Of a DNA stretch of 64,000 nucleotides, positions 15,237-27,261 are shown piece after piece; within the stretch, counting starts at the first letter, position 1; every line of letters begins with the position of its first letter. The notes below the pieces were generated by a model. That model ran no database searches and was not told the DNA's origin. It was given only the letters and a program-made list of their open reading frames with translations. The translations under genes and the position numbers were made by a program. The stretch comes from Ipomoea triloba (Eukaryota > Streptophyta > Magnoliopsida > Solanales > Convolvulaceae), in the NCBI RefSeq assembly GCF_003576645.1, contig NC_044925.1, forward strand, positions 22,685,964-22,749,963, written 5' to 3'.

Positions 15237-17796
15237 GCATTCAAAATTTGCATATTACTGTATTTTTTATTATTTATTGCATTTGTTTTGAGTACAATTA
15301 AATCTGATCCCTGTTGAGCATTGATCATTGTTGAGTACAACATATCATCTCCATGACTACATCCGCATTGCTGTAATCATGGAATCTATAATGATTGAAT
15401 TAACATCAAGCAATATTTTTGTTCTAGCTCTGGTTTTCCGACCTATATATTCAAATTGCTATGATTTTTGATAAACTGGAACTACAAAAAGACCATTCGA
15501 AACTTGGTTGTTAGACATTACCAGCGTCCCTATGTGGCTATGCCCCATTTTCCTTGGAGCAAAGCAGCATCCGGAGGCATTTTTGGATGATATACAGCCT
15601 CGCCCTTTTCCCCTTCAAAATCTTGCTTCTTGGTTCCTTGATTCCTGCTACCTTGTTCCCTGAAGTAGAGGCTTTTGATGGTGTAGATTGTATCACGATT
15701 TTATTCATTTTTGTTTATTGACTGTTTTGGGCTGCCTGGAGAAGAAGTGGGGGTTGTGTATCTCCTCTAAACCTCAGCAAGAGTTATGGGTTTTGATTTC
15801 TTTGGAGTGACACACCTGTTATTTATTAGGTTGAAATGTGAAGACTGTTGCCACCAGGCTGTTGACAGTGAAACAGGGCCATGGTTTCTGCTTCTTTAGT
15901 GCCCTCTCTTTAAGCTGGGGGGCTGATAAGCTCATAAATCTGATTTCCATGTTAACTTCCTTGTCTGTCTGTTGTCTATGCTTTAGCTTAACTAAAAGGA
16001 CAAGAATAGTCTGCAGGTGTTTAATGTTTGACCAGATCATTCAAATAATGAATCCACACCTGATGCTGATAGGACACCTGGTCTTCCTTTTCCAGTCATA
16101 CACTGGCATCTGGGATCTTTTCGGTTTCTGCTGCTCTTCTTCTGTGAAGGAATCCAATAAATTGTTGCTAAATATCTTGGCAAAAATCATTTCTGATTGT
16201 GCCCTTATTCTTGTTTGTTTTATTATCCAGAAGAAATATTTTGCTACTAAGGGAACATATGTCTATATAGATAAATATGTGTGTACATCTGTGTTTGTAT
16301 ACACACACACACATGCATTTTTTCCATGTTTGACATAATTTCATCCTACATTTACCTTTTCTAATTCATTATTTTATATCTAGCTTTATTTATCTTTTCT
16401 CTGTGGGAAGTTATCTTTCCTGACAGCCACCAATTGGTTTTCTAGATATGACCTTCATTTTGGGTCTGAATTTTTTGGTGGTTCAAGTTTGCCTGTACTG
16501 AAAGCTCTTATGATGAATTTACAAGTTATTTATGTCGTTCCAATTTCTGAATCTCTGGTTTTGTATTCAGAGTGGTTGTGGAACTGAAGGGACAACTGAG
16601 GAGTTTTGCTTACAGGCCCTTGACTGCATTTACATCTGCATTGAATTGTAATCTGTGTGTGATTTCATGTCAGCAGTTTAGAAAGCTATCATCTCTTTTT
16701 TACTTTTCTTCTTCTTTCTGTCTTTTTTTTTTTTTTTTTGGTTTTTTTTTTTAAAATATAAAACTTAAGGTTTCTTCACTGCTAGAAAAGCTTCCTTGCT
16801 TTTGTTGATGAGCTTGACCTTGAGTTTCAAGATAGAATAAAGCATCTAAACATTCTAAGAAGTTCCATCATTGTCCAAGAGGTCTGATTATTGGCTCCTG
16901 TTTTTGGTTGAGTACAATTATTTTTTGTATGTGAGCAATAGATAGCAGAGTAACACAAAGGAGTTCATATGTTTTCTAAAACCTTACAAGAAGTATTGGG
17001 GAAATTGGACAATGGTTTGATTGCTGGATAACGAATGGTAATGCATCAAGTTATCCAAGCAGATGCCTTTGGAAAAACCTTACTAAACATTCCTACTTTC
17101 ATTACAATAAAGGCCATCATTTCGACTTTTTGAATCTTCCAATTGTTTTAGGGCATTTGTACATATAAATTGTAGATTGGAAAGCTTTATACTAGAATAA
17201 AAAGCCATTTGCCTCAAACTTCATTCCGTGGGGGATTTAGTTAATTTATTTTGCCTTGTACATATTAGTTTCCACCTTCTAAGAGACTCTGTTTGCATAG
17301 TAATTGAGGCATCCTTCCTGACTTATGATCTAGAATGCGCTTTACCCAATTTGATACATAAGCTCAAATTGATTTATCCCATTGAAAAATGTTAGAAAAA
17401 GATTTTAAAAAAAGGTTACAGATGAAGCGTGGACTGAAATTTATCCTACGCATGCTAAATTTCATCCATATTACTTTTTCTATAACAAGTCTTTGTTGTG
17501 CTAGGTTACCTGGTCCTATTGAGTGTGGTGCTCATGTTTAAGGCCATATCATAAATGAATTAGTTTTTGCTACATTTTATGATGTAATATTATATCTCTT
17601 TTTCTTCATGTTGTACTCACATCAGAGAGGAACTGATAGCCCTGGGCTTGGAGGCCTCTCCTGTCCTCAAACTACTTGACGCGAGGGACCATCCTTGTTT
17701 CGTGCTGTGTGAATTTGCGGGTGACGTGACAGTTCGTAACTTTTCAGTGTGTTCAAAGGGCCAGCTTTGCCTGCAGCACTTGCATCTTATTTGACA
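15237..17796 (+). other. Transcribed-looking region with exon-like pieces
   Basis: No complete gene is recognised. At 16786-16881 there is a 32-codon open stretch (KSFLAFVDELDLEFQDRIKH and on) between an AG acceptor and a weak GT donor. At 17627-17793 a stretch opens EELIALGLEASPVLKLLDAR and ends at TGA. Phases between these pieces do not agree, so I cannot join them into one reading frame. They may be remnants of one decayed gene or the 5' exons of the small ORF that follows. Confidence 0.3.
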
Positions 17797-18929
17797 ATGC
17801 AGAACAGCTATGGTAAAGTACCTCACTTGTTCTAATTATTATTCAAAAAAGTAAATTGGAATCTATTTATCTTATGCATTGTTTTGACAACTCTTAAGTC
17901 ATGTGGATTTTTCTATATTGAGTTCCCTAATGGTTGTTGAAGGTTCAGATCAGCAGAGGCAAGATCATTGGCTCAAGACCACTGTGAGGTGGAGAAGGAC
18001 AACTAATGGGGCTTACAAGAACACAGGTACAATGCATCAAAGTTCTGGCTTCTGACATAAATGGTTAACATGGAGGTAGTGGCCAACTGTATACCCCTAA
18101 TAAACCAGCCTTAATTACATCATTTGATAGTTTCATAATGTCAATTTAATTTCCAAACTTAAAAAAGGCCTAATAACCAATTAATAATAAAAAACCCAAA
18201 CTTTTGCTAACAACTACATTTTTAGCAACCCTTTTTAATTTTTATAATTTATATGAAATGTTTTTTTTTCTTGTTTGCAACTTTAGTGGGTTCTTAAATC
18301 TGGTCAGTTTTAACTCAATCTGCTGCCTTCACAATAGTCTTATTTTCTACCTTTGTAGTTCAATCATTTAGTTATTATCATTCCTAAGAGTGCTATATAA
18401 TTTAGAAACAATGATCCGAAAAGATATAAAATAAATAAGAGGGTTGAATTTGGTAATTTTATGGAAAAAGATGTTCTGGATGGAAATTTTTTAAAATACA
18501 ATGGTAGACAATAAGATTATTATGAAAAGTTGGGTTTGATGAAAATGAAAAAAGTTGGTATGAATTGTAAAAAATGAAAGGTTGGGCTAAAATCGCAATT
18601 GAGTGCAAATGTTTGGTTTCTTACAATTATTAGAGCTTAAACAAAACTTACTGACTTTATTGAAGAATGTTACCCAGATTTATGTCATTCTTTTTTAAAC
18701 TGATGATGCCTGCACAGCCACAATTATTGGTCAAGTTAAGCAAAATTTTCTTTGGAATTGCAGAGAGAGAGAGAGAGAAGTGGTCCTTTCTGTAAAACTT
18801 AACTGCTGTGTTTATTGGTGGTGCTTTTTTGTAGGTGGAGACTACATGAATCCATCCAGATGGGTGTGGATGGGGTTGCAGGGTAAAGTGCTGAAACTTG
18901 AAAGTGGAGCACCCTGCACCCACCAGTGA
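17797..18929 (+). CDS. Possible small protein, 64 aa, three coding exons
   Basis: Joining 17797-17812, 17943-18026 and 18835-18929 gives an open frame of 64 residues from MQNSYGSDQQRQDHW to SGAPCTHQ. Both introns have GT-AG ends (GTAAAG...AG and GTACAA...GTAG) and phases agree. The middle is basic and Trp-rich (WLKTTVRWRRTTNGAYKN, then NPSRWVWMGLQG). I do not recognise the family, and no signal peptide or membrane segment is visible. Frame continuity over two introns is the only support. An alternative acceptor at 17747 would extend the frame upstream (VFKGPALPAALASYLT before MQNSYG), so the N terminus may be longer. Confidence 0.35.
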
Positions 18930-19303
18930 GGTTGAACATTAGAATAGTATGTACATTTACTTAGCAGCAGAAGCAAATATGATGAAACTTCATATGCTCT
19001 GTTCTGTTCTGTAAATTGTCACGGGAGGGAAGCACTACAAGCCAAAGCATGTTCTTTAATTTCGTCCTGTGAGTCTGTGGCCACCCCACCCAGTGCCTTG
19101 CGCACTACCTTCTGCATCTTATCACTATAATTTTGCCGAAACAACGTTTTCATGGCAGCAACTTAATCTTGTTTGGGTGAAAGTCATCTGATGCCCAAAA
19201 TCAAGAAACGCTTGTTTCAGAGCTCCACCCACACAAAAATGGCAATCTTTGCCACCCCATTCTATGGAATCTCTTCTACTGTCACGTTGTTTTCATATTT
19301 GGA

Positions 19304-19338
<35 letters not shown>

Positions 19339-20335
19339 TTTTGTACGTTTAGATTAAACTACAAGGTTTTTGACTACAAAATCTCTAATAATACTAGCAA
19401 AAATCTCTCTCTGGGCACACTTCTTTATCAATCTTTTGCAATTGGGTTGCTATAATAAAATTATGAGTAACAAAATAAGAAGATTGCGAAGAGTTTATAT
19501 ATATGTTTGATTTTATATTTTAGGTTATATTGATCAATTTACTTTAATATCCTCAATAAGTAAATAAATATATGTCATTTGTGTGTGTATTGTTTATTTA
19601 TTTGTGTATAATTATACATAAATGTATGTAAGTCAATGTGTGGCCTCTTCAAACATACCCAAAAAAAAATGTAAGTCGGTATGTATATATTAACGGGACA
19701 AATCCCAACTAAGTTAGTCAAATGTTGACTTGGTAATTATAAGATTACAAATTGAAAACTCTCAACGAGGGCAGCCTTTAGCTATTGACAATGGTTATAT
19801 AATACGGAGTAGTACCATACAGATATACTTTGTAATAGATAATTTTAGACAACTTCTTTCGTACAAGATATATAGGGGAAGATACATACTCTGATTATTT
19901 GTATCAAATTTCATATTATGCTTTTACATTTTTCACAAGTTATAAAATCTGATTAAAAAAAAAAACATTATTTGATATAAATAACATTTTAGCCTTGTAA
20001 CTGAAACCTTCCATTTGATGAAATAAGAATCAGTTTGGTGCCATCTTTTTCAAATCTCTGTTTCTTTTATGAGATATATAATTGGTTGGCATGAAGAATA
20101 CTTATCTCTAATCCTTGGTCCTTGGATGATTTCCCATGCTCTATTGACACATCATAAATGATCTTGTGACAGCTCAAACCACTAACTTATCATAATCCAA
20201 ATTAGTCTAATACATACCCAGCTAGTTGATCCCCTAAATTAGGTACAAGAGATTTGGTGCCATAAGCAGTGATGTCAATTCTTCAAATGCTTTAATTTAT
20301 GCACTGATTACTAATGGCAGTGCTCATCAACTCAC

Positions 20336-20336
<1 letters not shown>
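18930..20336. other. Gene-free AT-rich region
   Basis: A short (CT)n(CA)n tract lies at about 19306-19338 and a SINE-like fragment (AAGTTAGTCAAATGTTGACTTGG) near 19710-19795. No gene is seen. Confidence 0.55.

Positions 20337-20409
<73 letters not shown>
20337..20409. repeat. (AAT)n microsatellite
   Basis: About 24 uninterrupted AAT units. Confidence 0.97.
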
Positions 20410-20410
<1 letters not shown>

Positions 20411-20560
20411 TTGCTGAGTCAGTGGAGTTTGCTTCATTAAACTCACTAATCTTTTGTCCACATCACATCAAACCCATGAAATGACAAAAGGGTGGGCACA
20501 TCCTAGCTTTGTGGATGCATGACGTCAACTCATATATACATGCATATATAATTTATGGCA

Positions 20561-21110
20561 ATTAAGATGCTTAATTAACTCTTAATTATTGAAGGTTTGT
20601 GAGTTGTAAGGTATATAGTTGATAGATACTATTTTTGGGTGTCGATGAAAATTCATAGCCACTATCTGACGATTCATGTGTACTATATTGGATAAACATT
20701 GTTCATGTATAATAACCCGTAAACTACATAGGAGATCGAGGTAAATTGCATTAAGAACTAGAGAGACCATGTACAATTAAGATGCTTAATTAATTTACTC
20801 TTAATTACTTGGGGTTTGTAAGGTGTGTTTTGTAATTGTTAGATACTATTTTATGGAAGACAGAGAAAAATTCGCAACCATTGCTTAAGCGTATGCAGTA
20901 GATAAACATTAATTACTCTTGTGTAATAGCTTGTAAGTCACATATGAGAGATAAATCGCACTAAAAAGAGCATGTACAACGAAATATACTACGAGAGTGT
21001 TGTTGTGTTGGCAAATGGCAATTAAGAAGCTAAGTTTAATTAAGTCTTAATTACTTAGGGGGTTTGTGGGTTGTGGGGTATGGTTGATAGATACTATTGA
21101 CCATAGAATA
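20561..21110. repeat. Three diverged tandem copies, about 215-245 bp
   Basis: ATTAAGATGCTTAATTAA-type starts occur at 20561, 20776 and 21021 (the third reads ATTAAGAAGC). Each is followed by CTTAATTA, GGTTTGTG/AAGG, then GATAGATACTATT or a close variant. Similarity falls towards the end of each unit. Confidence 0.75.
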
Positions 21111-21298
21111 TGAATTCACTTTACCAAGGAAGGAAAAAGCCTAATTGTTTGGAGATTGGCATGTGTACTATATGATATGAACAAATGAACGATGCAGAAG
21201 CCACTAAATGAATATTTAATTTTAGGAATGCGCATAGAAAGAAGAAAAGTTTTGTGGAAAGTAAGGGGAAAGGGTTATTAGGAGCTAAGCAGTTCTTA

Positions 21299-21708
21299 TA
21301 TCGTGGACCGCGGTCCACAATGCATTGTGGACCGCGGTCCCCAAAACGACGTCGTTTTGATTAATGAAACAGACGGAAGAATTCGCGCCACTCACTTTCT
21401 TTTCATATATACTACACTTTCTTTTCATATATACTGCTCTNCCTTTCAACACAACTGCAGTTACTTTTTGATATAACTATAGTTTCATTCGATAATATAC
21501 AACTGTAGTTATATCAAAAAGTAACTGCAGTTGTGTTGAAAGGGAACTGCAGTTGTGTTGAAAAGAAAGTGCAGTATATATGAAAAGAAAGTGCAGTATA
21601 TATAAAAAGAAAGTGTGTGGCGCGAATTCATCCGTCTGTTTCATTAATCAAAACGACGTCGTTTTGGGATCGCGGTCCACAATGCATTGTGGACCACGGT
21701 CCACGATA
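21299..21708. mobile_element. TA-flanked fold-back element with nested palindromes
   Basis: The two halves are reverse complements over about 180-200 bp each. Outer ends are TATCGTGGACC and GGTCCACGATA, each next to a TA that may be the target duplication. Within each end lies a second palindrome, GTGGACCGCGGTCCAC followed by AATGCATT, then AAAACGACGTCGTTTT. The arms carry short direct repeats: CTTTCTTTTCATATATACT and CAACACAACTGCAGTT. There is no coding capacity. A base is undetermined (N) at 21441. A related element lies at 57700-58241. Confidence 0.85.
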
Positions 21709-22029
21709 TAATTTGCGGGAGCTAAGGGAGCTCATCTTTCTCTCTCTCTCTGAACATTATCTTTGATTCTGAGTTTTTTGATTTTTTAAATTAGTGCCTT
21801 TCTGACTGGATTAGGCAGTCAGCTTCCAGCAAATTTCATGTGTTAGTTTCACTTGTTTAACAAACAATTTCTCATCTGATTTGATTTATATATGAACACT
21901 ACAAATGTTAGGAAAAAGTAATGTATCCTTCCAGAAGATAATATTCCAGTCACACTACATACTATCATTTGCACTAAAATTTTTATATCAAATATTCTAT
22001 CATTTGATTTGGCATAACTTGTGGCATCA

Positions 22030-22270
22030 TATTGCTAAGACATGATGCAAAGTTGGTCAATCAGCTTAGTAATTATAAAGTTTTAAATTTAACTTATTGT
22101 GAGAACTGTTTATTGATTTTCTTAGTTTGAGCTAGTTAGCCATGAACAATCTAAACTGGTTTAACTCCTTCATTTGCTGGCTAGAGCCGAGTCACAAGGC
22201 GAGTTTCACTCAAAATATAAATTTAGGTACTGACTGTAGCCCTACTGGCTTTCCTATAACCCAAAAAAAA
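22030..22270 (+). mobile_element. SINE, degenerate copy
   Basis: It shares the body of the SINE at 2749: TTTGAGCTAGTTAGCCATGA, then GGCTAGAGCCGAGTCACAAGG. It ends in CCTATAACCC and an A-rich tail at about 22261-22272. The B box is eroded. Confidence 0.7.
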
Positions 22271-24200
22271 AAATAAAAATTGCACAAACTAACTCCTAAC
22301 AAAACCAATTAATAACAAGATTTTTTTTTTACTCTATCCACCCTCCAACATCATCATATACATGTAATAAACTTTTCTATCAATTTATTAGATATAGCTT
22401 GTAACATATTTCCTTAAGTTTTGTAGCCATCACTTAAACGCGAAAAATAAAATCACATTAGATAAATGATACAAAATTTAGTATAAAAGACAGTCATATA
22501 TGAGTTTCATTATCTTATAAAATGTTATCAACTTCAATAATGAACGAATTTAACTCAATCAATAAAAATAGTTCAACATTTATGAATAACTTGTGAAACT
22601 AACAATTTTAAAAAGAATTCTTTTTTATTAACCCCTCTTTTTTCACACACAAAAGGAAGAATTGATTAATTAGGATATTGTCACTAATGTTGGATTTAGT
22701 GAACAAATTAAGGCATGCACCATGACTGATGTTTAGGATCTTAGGCACCTTTGTGTTGAATCCTCTTTTGTTTTGGCTTTTTCTTGGGAACTTAGATTAT
22801 CTCAATGCACCCATCTTCAATAATAAAATCTTTTATAATTTTATATATGCATAGTGGATCAGACTGATGAATGCAGCCATAAAAAAATTGTGGTTTAACA
22901 ATAATTTGGTTAAGTAGCTAAAAGGGTATTATTTTCTTAAACAAATCAAGAGGGGTGGATGGATGATTAGTGTAATCAAATCATGATTGATTAAATTAAA
23001 AAAGAAAGAAATTGGAAAAATAAAAATTAAACCCTAATTTCAAGAAAGGGTCCATTGCAAGATTCTGGACACCCACAGAAAGAGTGGCAATCATTGAAGT
23101 ATGGCTGTATTCAATGAGTCCATTTTAGTTGTGTCCATATATATTAATTAATATAAAATAAAATAAATATATTAAAAATTTTAAATTGGGGTTATGAAGT
23201 TAGTGGAATCAGCAGCTGCATGATTATTGTATTGTAATATTTATGAATTTATATTTATATTTATATTTCTCTCCCCTAGCTAGGTGTGCAGCTTTAAACT
23301 AGTCAAAAAGAACAGACTAGCTAACAAAAACATGTAATTTCAGATCGAGGGAGAGATTTTTATGAATATATTAATGCACATAATACCCAGACCAAATCTA
23401 TATCCAATAGAGTGGAAGATCAGTAATTTGAATTTTTTTTCTTCTTTTTTAACACCCTGTTTGATCAAATAATATATATGTCTTACTTAATGGTAATAGT
23501 ATTTTTTTTCCCATTATTTTTCATCTTTATTATGAAATAAAGATATGGTTCAATAAATATGAAATCTTACTCCAAAAAGAATCTTGAGAGAAGATTATTG
23601 CAATTTTATTATCGTGTTGATATAAAAATTAAGATTTTTTTTAAAAAAAGAATTTGTTAAATAGATAATGATAAATTTTACCAAACATTTAACTAAATGT
23701 TTTTTTTTGAAAGAAACATTTAACTAATTGTTTTTTTTTTAAAGAAACATTTAACTAATTGGTTTTTTTGTTGTGGCATGTTGCTATTATTCGATTTGGG
23801 CAGAGCTAGCCCTTTTAAGTTATCCAGTAATGATACACCATATTCGGATTTGGTAATTTTTTGGGTAAAAAATTTGGTCTATTTAGTATTGTTCTTTGCT
23901 AAAAATGCTCTCTTTATTGAGAAAAAAAAAAAAAAAAGAAGGCAAAATGCTCTCTATTTTCTCAAAATATTATAATTTTTCTCATAAGTAATTTTCAATC
24001 CCTAAATATTATTTTTTTTTTCTTGTAAAAGTATTACATTTTTCTTCATAAGTATTACACTTTCATTCATAAATAACAATCAATTTATCTATGATTAGTA
24101 TTACAATTTTCCTCATAAGTAACAATCAATCAATTTATTTCTGATTAATATTACACTTTTTCTCATAAGCAACTTACTTTTTAACCTCGAAATATTATAG
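22271..24200. other. Gene-free AT-rich region
   Basis: No ORF is supported. At 23685-23775 about three copies of an AAACATTTAACTAATTG unit are separated by T-runs. A looser CATAAGTATTACA-type repeat lies at about 23975-24180. Confidence 0.55.
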
Positions 24201-24870
24201 TATATATGCATGTTCATTAGCTTGTGGTGCAATTTACGTTTAATGATGTGTTTGTGCACTAGTCAGGTATGTGAATCAACTGAGATTTTTTATTATTGTT
24301 TCCTTGCTGGTGGTGGTGGTGCATAATGTGTGTGTGCGCGCATTTCAATGTGAACTTGTGCACCGTACAATTTTAGAGTGTGCATAGTGCAATGTATAAA
24401 TGTGTCGTGTGTGTACTATAGCACATATGTTTGTGCATTTGTTTGTGGTGTGGTTTGCATCTGATGATGTGTTTGTGCACTACTCAAGTATGTAAATCAA
24501 TTGTTATTTTTTATCATTGTTTTCCTTGCTGGTGTTGGTGGTGAATGATGTATATGCGTGTATTTCAACGTGAACATGTGCATATTGAAATATTGGAGTG
24601 TCCGTAGTACAATGCATATATAAGTTTGGCGTACATATGCTTGCGCATTTGTTTGTGAGTTGGTTTGCATCTAATGATGTGTTTGTGCATTAGTTGGGTA
24701 TGCGAATTAAATGCGGTTTTTTATCGTTGTTTTCTTTGCTGGTGATGATGGTGAATGACGTGTATGTGTGAATTTCAATGTGAACGTGTGCGAAATGCAA
24801 GATTAGAGTGTAAACAGTATAGGGTAATGTATGAATGTGCATAGTGCAATATTTAATTAAGTCTGTACAC
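24200..24870. repeat. Three diverged tandem copies, about 210-220 bp
   Basis: Units are aligned by a YTGATGATGTGTTTGTGCA-type core at about 24241, 24461 and 24671. Each continues with TTTTTTAT-ATTGTTT-CTTGCTGGTG and then ATTTCAA-GTGAAC-TGTGC. The copies differ at many sites, so the array is old. It is rich in TG steps and has no coding potential. Confidence 0.8.
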
Positions 24871-25619
24871 AATTCTGACGGCATTCTACGGAGCACATGA
24901 TCAATGTTGTGCATGAGTGCACACAATTACCCAAAGCACAACACAACACCCTTTTATGCTATCATGCTCCACATGTTTGTTTCACTAAATTAAAGCATTG
25001 AAAATTAATAAAACAATAAGATTTTCTTATATTTAAAAATAATAACAATACTTTTTTTTTAAATGAAAAGGTCCTTAATTGATATTTATACATGAGTGAT
25101 TTGGATTGCTTATTAGACGTAAGGATTTAATTTATTGTATTGATTTTTAATCATAGCCGCTGATAACTTATTTTAATTTCTATGACTAACATCACTACAA
25201 TTTTTCCTAGTTTTTATTGAGAGGAGGTTCTCATGTGAGCATAATACGTATATATAACTTTTAAAAATATCAACGAATAAACTAAATTTTAAACCTAAAT
25301 CGTAAATATTAAACTCTAAGTAGTAAAAAGTGAACCTCTAAACCAAACGTAAAGCCAAAACATCAAATAAAACTAAAGTGCACTTTGCAAAGTTCTCGTG
25401 ATTATCTAGAAATACGCATTATTTTGTTAAAAGGTACACCCCATAGTATTAAAAACTAAAAAGTGTACTCTATTGTGTTGAAGAGTGCACTTTAACGGGC
25501 TGTTTGGTTCACGGAATAGGCAGGGAATGGCATAGCATTCCCAGTAATAGCCTATTCTGTTGTTTGGTTCGCATTTGTATTCCCAGTAACAATGTTCCTG
25601 GGAATGAGCTATTACCCTT

Positions 25620-25953
25620 GCAAGAATGGACTCTACGTTTGGCTGACGGAACCACACGGTATCCTGAAGGCTTAGCGGAAGATGTTATAGTAAGAGTAGA
25701 AAAATTTCTTGTGCCTGTCGATTTTATTGTCTGTAAGATGGGAGATGATGATCCCCATGAATCCTTAATTCTTGGAAGACCATTTCTGGCTACATGTCGG
25801 GCACGAATAGATGTTAGTTCAGGAGAAATTACCCTGAGATTCGAAGGACAAGCCACGAATGATGACAAGGAAAAGGCAAAAGAAGGAGCTGATGACGATG
25901 GGGGCAAAGGTCAAATCAAAAGTGAAACCAAAACCGAAGCGAAGGAACGATAA
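25620..25953 (+). pseudogene. Retrotransposon aspartic protease, C-terminal half
   Basis: The frame reads LRLADGTTRYPEGLAEDVIV, then FIVCKMGDDDPHESLILGRP and RARIDVSSGEITLRFEGQ. This is the plant Ty3/gypsy retropepsin-like domain after its active site: the LGRPFL and ID-SG-ITL blocks are diagnostic. The catalytic D-S/T-G motif and all of gag upstream are absent, and the fragment begins at the junction with the TIR element. A charged tail (KEKAKEGADDDGGKGQIKSE) ends at TAA 25951. It cannot be functional. Confidence 0.8.
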
Positions 25954-26279
25954 GCTTACTTGGAAAAACACGTGGGTACCAAAATGCTTCTTACCCACCA
26001 CCAAGGAATTCGGTTGAATTCAAACCAAGGTAAAATGCGTCTAGCCAATGACGTAAATCGTGGCGCTACTTGGGAGGCAACCCAAGATTTTAATAAAATG
26101 CTTTACATTATTGCTATGCTTTCGTTTTTAATGTTTTTGTTCTAATAAATTGCTACAATCATATGGAACCATGTTTTGAGGACTAATTTGTAGGATTCGA
26201 GACTAGAAATTGCTTTGGAAGAGCTTAAACTAGATATAGGTATGGAAGGCAAGGCCTAAAATTAGAAGAAAACGATGCA

Positions 26280-26430
26280 GTGGACCTACACGAGGCTCAC
26301 ACGTGTGTAACCGTGCGTGGGAACGAGGTAGTAGCCTCCCACGCACGCTCACACGCGTGTTGCCATGCGTGGGAGCGAGGTAGAGAGCTCCCACGCACGG
26401 TCACACGAGTGTGACCGGCGTGGAGGCCCC
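26280..26430. repeat. GC-rich block of CACACG/CGTGTG palindromes
   Basis: CACACGTGTG, CCACGCACG, CACACGCGTGTTGCC and CGTGCGTGGG-type motifs alternate in both orientations. The CCCACGCACGCTCACACGCGTG motif here recurs inside the LTR at about 30620-30645. It stands out strongly from the AT-rich surroundings. Confidence 0.8.
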
Positions 26431-27261
26431 TACGGGTTTAAAACCCTTGTTCGGCCATCCCACCTTATTTTGCTCCCAAAATCAATTTTTCTCTTCTCTT
26501 CTCCACGCAAGGAAGAACCAAACTCAAGGTTTGAACATACTACTCACTTTTTACCATTCAAAGAAGATTAAAACGTCAACATCAAGGTAATCTTTCATCT
26601 TTTTGACTCTTTATCCTTGAATATTCATGAGTTTGGAAGAGTTTGAATGTGAAATTTATTTTACATTGCCTTGCATGATTTTGAATGATTAAATTTGTTA
26701 TAATGCTTCATAGAACTATCCTTTAATGTTTTCTTTCATTATTGATGGTTACATTGATGGATTGTTGTATATTCTTGAACTTCAAGTGTGAACACCATTG
26801 ATGAACAAATGGGTTTGTTAAATTTCTTGTTGAAATTATGAAATTGATGCTTGAATTGATGAGTAAACTTGCTATAGAACTATTATATGTCATTAATTTG
26901 ACTTTTCACATGCTACATTGCCCAAATTGAATTTTCAATTTCAAAACCCTAATTTTGAATTTGGGGAAGAAGATGAAGTTGACTTTTTGAAATTCTTGAC
27001 TTTTGTAGTTGACTTCTTATTTGACTATCAAATTGATATATCTTATGATGAATTTATGCATGTGTGTGATAATGGAATGATATTGTTGATATTCTTATGC
27101 TTGAAATTGTCCAAAATATAGGGGAATTTATGGCAAAATTTTCGGAAATTCTTAGCCCTATATGTTTGAAATCCATTATCTTGACAAGGAATTTTACACA
27201 AATATAATGGTGACTTATTCAAAGCCAATTACCATGAATGATAATTTCTATAATTTGTAGG

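Noticed and set aside
15838..16338. 166-aa open frame on the plus strand
   Set aside because: Low-complexity hydrophobic translation, no family recognised, and no coding-like composition in the surrounding intron-like sequence.
25504..25620. N-terminal extension of the protease-like ORF
   Set aside because: This part lies in the arm of the TIR element and encodes no recognisable protein; the open frame is chance.
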